Assembly (NCBI GenBank): GCA_964524755.1
Contig: CAZGDR010000027.1
Location: 1 to 26,577 of the forward strand
DNA from: JAQVOO01 sp964524755
GTDB lineage: Bacteria > Spirochaetota > Spirochaetia > Sphaerochaetales > Sphaerochaetaceae
DNA: 26,577 bases
Direction: 5' to 3'
The translations under genes and the position numbers were made by a program. Below the pieces are notes generated by a model. That model was not told where the DNA came from. It saw only the letters and a program-made list of their open reading frames with translations, and ran no database searches. This document shows positions 1 to 6,728 of this stretch, one piece after another. Every line of letters starts with the position of its first letter. Within the stretch, counting starts at the first letter, position 1.

Positions 1-62
1 GAACTGATGATATATTCAATAACGCGGTTGAAGCAATTGATTCTATCGACATAGTTGAATGA
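1..62 (+). CDS. 3' end of an unidentified gene (partial)
   Basis: One frame is open from the left edge to a TGA at 60-62. It reads as a short acidic tail ending NNAVEAIDSIDIVE, which looks like a normal hydrophilic C-terminus. Too little is present to name the protein. The gene stops about 80 bases before the hpt start, and a palindrome plus a promoter-like sequence lie between, so it is probably not in the same transcription unit. In many bacteria tilS precedes hpt, but nothing here shows that it does so in this case. Confidence 0.35.
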   Translation, partial: TDDIFNNAVEAIDSIDIVE

Positions 63-63
63 G

Positions 64-77
64 CGCTATATATAGCG
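64..77. repeat. perfect 14-bp palindrome CGCTATATATAGCG
   Basis: The palindrome begins two bases after the stop of the upstream gene and ends five bases before a TTGACA hexamer. Its position next to the -35 box of the salvage operon makes it a candidate operator. It is too short and lacks a T-run, so it is a poor terminator. The half-site CGCTAT recurs in a second small palindrome at 6027-6036. Confidence 0.45.
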
Positions 78-82
78 TAGAC

Positions 83-111
83 TTGACACCTTACTAGCTT
101 TATTGTTATGC
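83..111 (+). promoter_or_regulatory. sigma-70 type promoter for the purine-salvage operon
   Basis: TTGACA at 83-88 is a perfect -35 hexamer. At 17-base spacing the -10 is TTATGC (106-111); at 18 bases it is TATGCC (107-112). Transcription would begin near 118, leaving a leader of about 24 bases that contains the AAGGAG site for hpt. The -35 is strong and the -10 is only partial. Confidence 0.5.
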
Positions 112-141
112 CATAGGCCTAGAACCATGGAAGGAGAAATC

Positions 142-708
142 ATGACCCCCATTGCGATTCCAGCTCTTACAAAAGATTTAGTGCGTGTCCTTATTGACGC
201 CGATACAATTCAACGCCGTGTTGATGAGCTTGCACGAAAAATAAATAAAGAATATGCGGGGATTGAGGAGAGCCTTATACTTGTAGGAGTATTAAAAGGC
301 TCTTTTATTTTCCTAGCCGATTTATGTCGTAAATTAACAGTGCCGCATGTTGTTGATTTTATCTCGCTCTCTAGTTATGGAGCCTCTTCAAAGGTTACCG
401 GTAACGTTCGTCTGATCATGGATACACGTGAAAACCTTGAAAACAGACACGTCCTGATTGTCGAAGACATTCTCGATAGTGGCTACACACTCAATTATTT
501 ATGCCGGAACTTTACAGCCCGGAAACCCGCTTCTTTGAAAACAGTAGTGCTCCTCGACAAACCAGAGCGAAGAAAAGTAGAAGCAACATTGGATTACATC
601 GGTTTTCAAATTCCTGATGTTTGGGTGGTGGGGTATGGTCTCGACTATGCTGAACGCTATCGCACCCTCCCCTATATCGCAGAGATGGCGGTGCCAGTCA
701 CCAATTAA
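142..708 (+). CDS. hpt: hypoxanthine phosphoribosyltransferase
   Basis: Cytosolic salvage enzyme that converts hypoxanthine (and usually guanine) plus PRPP to IMP (GMP). In the 188-residue protein the LKGSFIF segment (about 51-57) is the HPRT PRPP-loop region, SSYG (77-80) is the flexible catalytic loop, and VLIVEDILDSGYT (104-116) is the PRPP motif with its E-D pair. LLDKPERR further on is also typical. Length matches bacterial HPRT (about 175-190). The ATG at 142 is chosen because AAGGAG at 131-136 lies five bases before it. An in-frame TTG at 103 has no ribosome site and falls inside the predicted promoter. It is the first gene of hpt/PRTase/purA/purB, so IMP made here can feed directly into AMP synthesis. 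Confidence 0.95.
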   Translation: MTPIAIPALTKDLVRVLIDADTIQRRVDELARKINKEYAGIEESLILVGVLKGSFIFLADLCRKLTVPHVVDFISLSSYGASSKVTGNVRLIMDTRENLENRHVLIVEDILDSGYTLNYLCRNFTARKPASLKTVVLLDKPERRKVEATLDYIGFQIPDVWVVGYGLDYAERYRTLPYIAEMAVPVTN

Positions 709-722
709 TAGGAAGGGTTTAG

Positions 723-1280
723 ATGGACAACAAATATTATGTTGGATATGTGTCAATTCATAAATTAGTAAGAACCCTTGCTGACCGCCTAATGGCCTCA
801 GGGTACGACCCTGACGTGATTGTAGCCATTGGATCTGGTGGTTTTATACCCGCTCGTATTATGAAAACCTACATCAACCGCCCTATTCTGACCGTGGGAA
901 TTTCCTACTATGGAATGGGCCAGAAACACTCCGCCTACCCACAGACAATACAATGGATTGATGAAGCTCAACAGCAACTTCGGGGTAAAAAAGTCTTACT
1001 AATTGATGAAGTTGATGATACAAGAGTGACTTTGAGATACTGTATTGGAGAACTGTTAAAGCATGAACCGAAAGAGATTGCTGTACTCGTTCTCCATAAT
1101 AAAAGAAAACGTAAAGAGGCAGAATTCCAACCTGAAATAGCGCGGTATTTTGCAGGCAAAGAGATTGATGATGTATGGATTAAGTACCCATGGGATGCCA
1201 TCGACATCGATGAACATGCCAAAAACGAGCACCTAATGCTCACCGAATATCACCGTCAAGGTAAGGAGTTGGAAGTATGA
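723..1280 (+). CDS. Hpt1/Xpt1-like purine phosphoribosyltransferase (COG2236 type)
   Basis: A second, very different purine phosphoribosyltransferase, 185 residues. The IAIGSGGFIPARI block (35-46), the PRPP motif VLLIDEVDDTRVTL (91-104), WIDEAQ before it, and a C-terminal YPWDAIDIDEH are the hallmarks of the yeast Hpt1/Xpt1 and COG2236 family rather than of the bacterial HPRT next door. Members act on hypoxanthine, guanine or xanthine; the actual base cannot be read from sequence. Ribosome site GGAAGG at 711-716. The stop overlaps the purA start by four bases (ATGA), indicating translational coupling. Because the hpt neighbour already handles hypoxanthine/guanine, a xanthine or guanine preference is a reasonable but untested idea. 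Confidence 0.85.
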   Translation: MDNKYYVGYVSIHKLVRTLADRLMASGYDPDVIVAIGSGGFIPARIMKTYINRPILTVGISYYGMGQKHSAYPQTIQWIDEAQQQLRGKKVLLIDEVDDTRVTLRYCIGELLKHEPKEIAVLVLHNKRKRKEAEFQPEIARYFAGKEIDDVWIKYPWDAIDIDEHAKNEHLMLTEYHRQGKELEV

Positions 1281-2545
1281 GTGTAACTGCAATTGTTGGT
1301 GCCCAATGGGGCGATGAAGGAAAAGGGAGAATCGTAGATTATCTAGCTCAAAAAGCTCAAGTTGTTATCCGTTTCCAGGGTGGAGATAATGCAGGCCACA
1401 CAGTAATTAATGATAAGGGAAAGTTTGCTTTACACATTATTCCCTCTGGTATTTTCAATCCTGAAACGCTCTGTATTGTTGGGGCAGGAACCGTAGTCAA
1501 CTTTGATACTATGGCCACAGAACTCGCTTCAATTGCCAGTGCTGGAGTCGATGGTAAAAATCTTTTTATAGACCGGCGTGCTCATTTAATCCTCCCCTTC
1601 CATTGCCTACTTGATGGAGCCGAAGAGGCTAGTAAGAAAAGCGGTTGGGCTGTTGGGACGACCAAACGCGGCGTGGGCCCCTGTTATAGTGACAAAGCCT
1701 CTCGGGTAGGCATTAGAGCTTCAGACATTCTTGATCCTAAGCGTCTCAAAGAACGCTTAGAGATGATGCTTCCTCAGAAGAACAGACAACTAGAACATTA
1801 CGGCATACCTACGGTAGATATTGAAGAATTATTGGCAGTCTGCGCTAAATGGAGAACAGCCTTTGGCTCACAGATTATTGATACTTTCCCCATCCTACGC
1901 GAAGCTATTCTAAGTGGTAAAGAAATTCTACTAGAAGGGCAATTAGGTATCATGCGAGATCTAGACTGGGGCATTTACCCGTACACCACTAGTAGTAATC
2001 CCACGGCAGGTGGTGCTTGTAGTGGAGCTGGAATCTCACCCCGCCATATCGACTCCATAATTGGCGTAGTAAAAGCTTATTCAACTTCAGTAGGTGGCGG
2101 TCCATTCCCTACAGAATTATTCGACAGTGATGGCGAAAAACTCCGTTCAATCGGGCGAGAGTTCGGAGCTACCACCGGACGATCCCGCCGATGTGGCTGG
2201 TTTGATGCAGTTGCAACCTCATTCTCCTGTTGGATCAATGGCTTTACCGGCATAGCCATTACTAAACTAGACGTCCTCGATACATTTGAAAAAATAAAAA
2301 TTTGTACTAGCTATATGATTAACGGAGAGCTAGTCACAGACCTCCCCGATACCTTGGGACAAGAACAAGCCCAACCTGTGTATGAAGAGATGGAAGGTTG
2401 GATGTGTAGTACCGAAAACGCTCGGACATGGGATGATTTACCATCTAAAGCACAGGCCTTTGTAAAACGGCTAGAAGAACTGACTGGAGCCCCCATTGCT
2501 TTTATTTCTGTAGGACCGGAACGCGATCAAATTATTATTATGTAA
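1277..2545 (+). CDS. purA: adenylosuccinate synthetase
   Basis: Converts IMP, aspartate and GTP to adenylosuccinate, the first committed step to AMP. The 422-residue protein is near the usual length (about 425-435) and appears complete. The N-terminal GTP loop GAQWGDEGKG holds Asp13, and GGDNAGHT holds His41, at the same numbers as the two catalytic residues of the E. coli enzyme. GTTKRGVGP and RVGIRASD form the IMP site. TSVGGGPFPTEL, GATTGRSRRCGW and TKLDVLDTF are the later family blocks, and ISVGPERDQ closes the guanine site. Start ATG overlaps the previous stop; AAGGAG at 1263-1268 lies nine bases upstream. Confidence 0.97.
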   Translation: MSVTAIVGAQWGDEGKGRIVDYLAQKAQVVIRFQGGDNAGHTVINDKGKFALHIIPSGIFNPETLCIVGAGTVVNFDTMATELASIASAGVDGKNLFIDRRAHLILPFHCLLDGAEEASKKSGWAVGTTKRGVGPCYSDKASRVGIRASDILDPKRLKERLEMMLPQKNRQLEHYGIPTVDIEELLAVCAKWRTAFGSQIIDTFPILREAILSGKEILLEGQLGIMRDLDWGIYPYTTSSNPTAGGACSGAGISPRHIDSIIGVVKAYSTSVGGGPFPTELFDSDGEKLRSIGREFGATTGRSRRCGWFDAVATSFSCWINGFTGIAITKLDVLDTFEKIKICTSYMINGELVTDLPDTLGQEQAQPVYEEMEGWMCSTENARTWDDLPSKAQAFVKRLEELTGAPIAFISVGPERDQIIIM

Positions 2546-2561
2546 TAAAAGGAAACTAGTT

Positions 2562-3971
2562 ATGGAAAATTCGTTTAATCATCAGACCTTCATCTCCCCT
2601 TTCACCTGGCGCTACGGAACAGATGAAATGCGGAGTATCTGGTCCGAAGTCCATAAACGAAAGACTTTGAGAAAAATCTGGATTGCGTTGGCCAAAGCCC
2701 AGCAAACCATAAACTTAGTAAGTGCAGAACAGGTTGCCGATTTGGAGCGTCACAAAGATGCTATCGATATAGCACGAGCTAGTGAAATTGAAGCTGAAAT
2801 TCATCACGATCTTATGGCTGAAATCCGCACCTATGCTGAACAATGTCCGGTTGGGGGAAGTATTATTCACTTAGGCGCAACCAGCATGGATGTCCTCGAT
2901 AACATGGACATTTTACGGCAACGAGAAGCGCTGGAAGTAATTATTTCCCAACTTAAGCGAATCTTGCATCTTCTTGCAACTCGGATTGAGCAAACGTTAC
3001 GTACTCCCTGTATGGCTTTTACTCACATTCAACCCGCTGAACCAACTACGATTGGTTATCGCCTTGCCCAAACAGCCCAAGATCTACTTGAGGACCTCGA
3101 AGATTTGCAACGGTTACACGGCTCTTTAAAAGGCAAAGGACTCAAGGGAGCTGTGGGGACTAGTGCATCATATCAAGCCTTGTTGGAGGGTACGGGGATG
3201 AGTGCCATGGAGTTAGAACAGCTCGTTATGCAAGAGCTAGATCTTACGCCCTTTACTGCGGCAACTCAAGTGTATCCTCGTAAACAGGACTGGAGACTGG
3301 GTTCTGCTCTGGCAGGCACATGTGCCACTATGGCAAAGTTTGTGTTAGATTTACGTATTTTACAGAGCCCCCCCATCGGTGAATGGAGCGAACCTTTTGG
3401 GGCTAAGCAGGTTGGTTCCTCAGCTATGCCATTTAAACGGAATCCTATTCATAGTGAAAAGATTGGTTCGTTGTGCCGGTTTGCATCAGCTCAGGTTGCT
3501 GTGTTATGGGATAACGTCGCACACAATATCCTCGAACGCACATTAGATGATTCTGCTAACCGTAGAGTGGTACTACCTGAATTATTCCTAGCCACTAACG
3601 AAATCCTCACTACTACTGAAAAACTTGTCTCAGGCATAGTTTTTCACGAAACGGGGATTAACCACAATCTCTCCCGCTACGGTTTATTTGCAGCTAGCGA
3701 ACGGCTGTTAATGGAACTAGGAAGAAAGGGTGCCAATCGTCAGGAAATGCATGAAGTTATTCGTGAACACTCTCTAAAAGCATGGCCGTTGGTACAACAA
3801 GGAGAAGATAACCCTATGCAAGAAAGCCTGAGTAGCGATACCAGAATATTAGCCTACCTCTCTAAAAGCGAAATTATCGACCTTCTCGATGCGTCCGAGT
3901 ACATAGGTGATGCACCAGTCAGGGCTCAGATGATTCATGCGAGAATTCGAGCATTAGAAGACGAAAGCTAG
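2562..3971 (+). CDS. purB: adenylosuccinate lyase, eukaryote-like subtype
   Basis: Fumarase/aspartase-superfamily enzyme that cleaves adenylosuccinate to AMP and fumarate, and SAICAR to AICAR where de novo synthesis exists. The 469-residue protein has THIQPAEPTT with His155, and the signature loop GSSAMPFKRNP with catalytic serine at 286/287. The N-terminal WRYG..EM...WSE and later ERTLDDSANRR match animal-type ADSL better, from memory, than the shorter Bacillus/Thermotoga form of about 430 residues. It is the last gene of the salvage operon, 16 bases after purA, with AAAGGA upstream. The last 18 bases overlap, tail to tail, the oppositely transcribed membrane-protein gene, and no terminator is visible between them. 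Confidence 0.95.
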   Translation: MENSFNHQTFISPFTWRYGTDEMRSIWSEVHKRKTLRKIWIALAKAQQTINLVSAEQVADLERHKDAIDIARASEIEAEIHHDLMAEIRTYAEQCPVGGSIIHLGATSMDVLDNMDILRQREALEVIISQLKRILHLLATRIEQTLRTPCMAFTHIQPAEPTTIGYRLAQTAQDLLEDLEDLQRLHGSLKGKGLKGAVGTSASYQALLEGTGMSAMELEQLVMQELDLTPFTAATQVYPRKQDWRLGSALAGTCATMAKFVLDLRILQSPPIGEWSEPFGAKQVGSSAMPFKRNPIHSEKIGSLCRFASAQVAVLWDNVAHNILERTLDDSANRRVVLPELFLATNEILTTTEKLVSGIVFHETGINHNLSRYGLFAASERLLMELGRKGANRQEMHEVIREHSLKAWPLVQQGEDNPMQESLSSDTRILAYLSKSEIIDLLDASEYIGDAPVRAQMIHARIRALEDES

Positions 3972-4583
3972 TCCACCCCGAATGGCAAGATAATAGATAA
4001 TCATGCGGGGAATACGTGAAAGTGTCGCTAACATAAAATAATAAAAGTTTACTTTTAACATTCCTGCCAGCCAACACACCGTGGAGAAGGGAATGGGGGT
4101 CAATCCCGCAATAACAACGGCCCACCCTCCGTAAATATTGATAAGTCGCTCCCCATCGCTGGAAAATCGGGCAGTTATTGCCTTAATAATTTTAAGGTGT
4201 CCTAATAAGCGACCAATCCAATATCCACCAATTCCTCCAGCTGCCGAAGCTAAGGACATAGTGGTAAGCAATAAAACAGGATTCCATTCCAAAACAAAGG
4301 GGAAGATGATATCAACGCTCATGGGGACAATGAACATATCAGTTACGAGAACGAAGAGGGCTAATCCAGAAAAGCCCAAGTGGGAAATCACCCACAAACC
4401 AATCACATGATACTGATCTCGGATAAAGAATAAAGCAATCGCATAGACAATGATAAAGAAGGCCATTAAAGCAATGGTTTTACTAATTAATTGGTACCAA
4501 TCTAAATTTCCATCTTTATCAAATAAGGGGGCAGAGAGAAAATGTACGCGCAATTTCTGGTTCTCTTTATGCTTTCTACCCAT
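3954..4583 (-). CDS. VTT/DedA-type (SNARE-associated) inner-membrane protein
   Basis: A 209-residue membrane protein. After a basic, charged N-terminus (about 30 residues) there are several hydrophobic helices. GGIGGYWIGRLLG in the middle and GLTPIPFSTVCWLAGM followed by SRIPRMIIYY are the glycine/arginine and re-entrant-loop motifs of the VTT (PF09335) domain, closest in layout to YqaA-like members. Family members are linked to lipid or undecaprenyl-phosphate flipping and envelope stress, but the substrate here is unknown. The start overlaps the end of the alaX gene by eight bases, so the two are probably translationally coupled. The 3' end runs 18 bases into purB on the other strand. Confidence 0.75.
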   Translation of the reverse strand: MGRKHKENQKLRVHFLSAPLFDKDGNLDWYQLISKTIALMAFFIIVYAIALFFIRDQYHVIGLWVISHLGFSGLALFVLVTDMFIVPMSVDIIFPFVLEWNPVLLLTTMSLASAAGGIGGYWIGRLLGHLKIIKAITARFSSDGERLINIYGGWAVVIAGLTPIPFSTVCWLAGMLKVNFYYFMLATLSRIPRMIIYYLAIRGGLAFVF

Positions 4584-5796
4584 TAAAGTACTCCAAGAAG
4601 ATTGTTTTCACTTGCTCTAAAAATTGTACTTTAGCAGAGCCTTTGTTGCCAATACCCTGCCATAAAGGAGGGCGTCCACCACCTTTCCCCTCAATTAATG
4701 GTAGAGCTTTTTTTCTCACTGCTTGAAACGCAGCTTGTTCCTCAGCCATCCCTTTTAAGCAGATGAGCCAGGAGATTTTGCCATCTTCACGTTCACTTAC
4801 CATGCAAAGGGCTAGAGAAGAGATCTCTAGCAATGCTTCAGGCAGATTTTTAAGGTGTGCTTCAGCCCACTTGGAAGCATCCAAGATGACAAGAGGAATA
4901 GCATCGATATAATCAGATTGTGCAATCTCTTTCTCTACTAATAATTTTGCAACCTCCACAGCATGTTGACGGCAAAGATACTGGGCTTCGCCTAGTTGTT
5001 GTTGCAGAGTGGAAATGCTTTCAACAATAAGTTCCGGAGGAGAAGAGAGTAAGGTCCCTACACCATCAACAATAGCCTGATTCTTTCGGATAACCTCTAT
5101 TGCACGTGCCCCTGCAGTCCAATAGGTACGCAAATGCCCCCGTATCCGTTCTGAGCGGAGATAGTGGATATACTGTAATTCAGAGGTATCAGCCACGTGA
5201 ATTCCACCGCATGCAATGGTATCGAAGTCCCCTATAGAAACAATACGTGCATCACCGGCAACTTTTACCGTGCGGCGTAAATTCAACGCCTCTCCTTCCG
5301 CATGCGTTACAACTCGAGCCGTAACAGGAACCTTTTGCCGTACTATAGCATTTACTGCATCTTCTAATTGAGTCACGGGCAATTCTGTCGCATCAATTTC
5401 GATGCTCAAATCATCATGCCCTAGATGAACTGAAACTGTACCGATGCCAAACAACTGATACATCGTACCTGAAAGCAGGTGTTGACCAGTATGTTGCTGC
5501 ATATAAGCATAGCGATGGTTCCAATCTACCTGTAATTGTACCGTCTCACCAACAGCACAGTCAGGTTCCCTTTCCAGGATATGAAAAATAGTCCCTTCAC
5601 TATCTTTTTGGGTATCGATGACCACCTCTTGGTTGAGAGTGCCCATATCTCCAGGTTGGCCTCCTCCCTCAGGATAAAAAAGAGTGCGGTCAAGCACGAC
5701 GGCCGGTTTCCCCGTATAAGTCGTGAGAGCTAAAACATTAGCACTTAATTTAGTATCATAGGGTTTAGAATAGTATAATGGTATGGTTTCACACAT
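4576..5796 (-). CDS. alanyl-tRNA editing protein, AlaX-L type with DHHA1-like tail
   Basis: Trans-editing hydrolase that removes wrongly attached serine (or glycine) from tRNA-Ala. The protein has 406 residues. FYPEGGGQPGD (40-50) is the conserved N-terminal loop of the AlaRS editing fold. The zinc site is visible as HTGQH (His102, His106) and CGGIH (Cys196, His200). The roughly 160-residue C-terminal part ends with GGGRPPLWQG, resembling the glycine-rich motif of the DHHA1 domain, which defines the long AlaX class. No aminoacylation domain is present, so it is not a truncated alaS. The ATG at 5796 has no convincing Shine-Dalgarno site. The downstream gene overlaps its last eight bases. Confidence 0.85.
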   Translation of the reverse strand: MCETIPLYYSKPYDTKLSANVLALTTYTGKPAVVLDRTLFYPEGGGQPGDMGTLNQEVVIDTQKDSEGTIFHILEREPDCAVGETVQLQVDWNHRYAYMQQHTGQHLLSGTMYQLFGIGTVSVHLGHDDLSIEIDATELPVTQLEDAVNAIVRQKVPVTARVVTHAEGEALNLRRTVKVAGDARIVSIGDFDTIACGGIHVADTSELQYIHYLRSERIRGHLRTYWTAGARAIEVIRKNQAIVDGVGTLLSSPPELIVESISTLQQQLGEAQYLCRQHAVEVAKLLVEKEIAQSDYIDAIPLVILDASKWAEAHLKNLPEALLEISSLALCMVSEREDGKISWLICLKGMAEEQAAFQAVRKKALPLIEGKGGGRPPLWQGIGNKGSAKVQFLEQVKTIFLEYFNG

Positions 5797-6010
5797 ATTC
5801 GAAGGTTATCGTTTTTTTTGGTTCCCGTCCATATCATCAAGGTTTTCTATTCAATTCTTTAGAGTATTAAAAAATATCGTTATCAATTCAGTTTCCTATA
5901 AGAGAACACATTAGACAAAAATCCTATCCATACACACTGCTATCTGATAACAAATAATCAGAATATAACGAAGATAATCTGCACCTAAAATCCTATTTAG
6001 TAAGTAAGAC

Positions 6011-6039
6011 TTGTCCAAGGTTGACTATAGCGCTATCTT
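6011..6039 (+). promoter_or_regulatory. candidate promoter for the helical-protein gene
   Basis: TTGTCC at 6011-6016 and TATCTT at 6034-6039 are separated by 17 bases; transcription would start near 6046. An alternative is TTGACT at 6021 with TAGTGT at 6043. Two overlapping inverted repeats sit here: ATAGCGCTAT (6027-6036) and CTATC-TTT-GATAG (6033-6045), which could be operators. Apart from these, the non-coding stretch 5797-6076 shows only an eight-T run (about 5812-5819) and AT-rich sequence. I could not place a convincing alaX promoter in it. Confidence 0.4.
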
Positions 6040-6076
6040 TGATAGTGTAAAGAATGAAGCAGAAGGAGTCATACGT

Positions 6077-6679
6077 ATGTCATTATTAAAATCGGCGTGG
6101 GAGATTGCGCTGGAAAAAACCAAAGAAATCAAAGCTGATCCAGAGAAAATTAGGCAGGATGCTCTCATCAATGAAGGACGCAGACTCGCTGGAACGTATT
6201 TAACTGAACTAGAGGCCGATGGCTCACAAATTACCAAGGCATTAAAGAAAGCTAGCCCAGATGATGAAGAATTACTTAAAAAAGGGTTAGCTGCTACGGT
6301 TGTTTTAAATGTTGCTCTACCCCAGAACACAGCTTTTGAAGAACGGGTCAATAAAATGAAGCATATGGCACAAATGATTGATGGCCCAGATAGTGAATCG
6401 TCTAAACTTCTTGGCCAAATTGGAGAATTCATGGATAAATATCTTCAAGCACGCGATACATTGCTGGAACGAGCACGGCAACAATACCAACCCATGTTTG
6501 AAGAAAAAAAAGAACAAATGATGCAAAAATATGGTAAATCAATTGGGATGTCGATGGATCAGGATCCAGAATTTATCCAATTCTTGCAAAAAAATTATAG
6601 TCAGCTCTCATCACAATACCAGCAAGTCTTGAATCAAGCACGAGATCAACTTAAAGCTGCTTGGGGTATAGAAGACTAA
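6077..6679 (+). CDS. unrecognised all-helical cytoplasmic protein
   Basis: I do not recognise a family with confidence. The 200-residue product begins MSLLKSAWEIALEKT, has no signal peptide or membrane segment, and is rich in Lys, Glu, Gln, Met and Ala with very few Gly/Pro. This predicts long helices, with a coiled-coil-like stretch around residues 115-160 (KYLQARDTLLERARQQ, FEEKKEQMMQ). The ATG at 6077 is chosen because AGAAGGAG at 6061-6068 lies eight bases before it. The longer reading from TTG at 6011 lacks a ribosome site and would place its start in the predicted promoter. It is a single-gene unit with its own promoter and terminator. It starts divergently from alaX. Confidence 0.8.
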   Translation: MSLLKSAWEIALEKTKEIKADPEKIRQDALINEGRRLAGTYLTELEADGSQITKALKKASPDDEELLKKGLAATVVLNVALPQNTAFEERVNKMKHMAQMIDGPDSESSKLLGQIGEFMDKYLQARDTLLERARQQYQPMFEEKKEQMMQKYGKSIGMSMDQDPEFIQFLQKNYSQLSSQYQQVLNQARDQLKAAWGIED

Positions 6680-6685
6680 AACCTA

Positions 6686-6715
6686 AATAAAAGCTCCCGA
6701 GTGGGAGCTTTTATT
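6686..6715. terminator. bidirectional intrinsic terminator
   Basis: A 13-bp perfect stem (6686-6698 with 6703-6715), core AGCTCCC/GGGAGCT, four-base loop GAGT. It is flanked by A-rich sequence on the left and T-rich sequence on the right, so it can stop both the helical-protein gene and the converging malic-enzyme operon. Confidence 0.85.
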
Positions 6716-6728
6716 GTAAACAGATCTC

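Noticed and set aside
103..141. Longer N-terminus for HPRT from a TTG at 103
   Set aside because: No ribosome site, lies inside the predicted promoter, and the ATG at 142 has AAGGAG and gives normal family length.
2077..2496. Open frames on the strand opposite purA
   Set aside because: No ribosome sites or recognisable protein features; they are shadows of a well-conserved gene, as are the similar frames opposite the other genes.
5812..5819. Eight-T run as a terminator or slippage site
   Set aside because: No stem precedes it on the plus strand and it lies in non-coding sequence before alaX.
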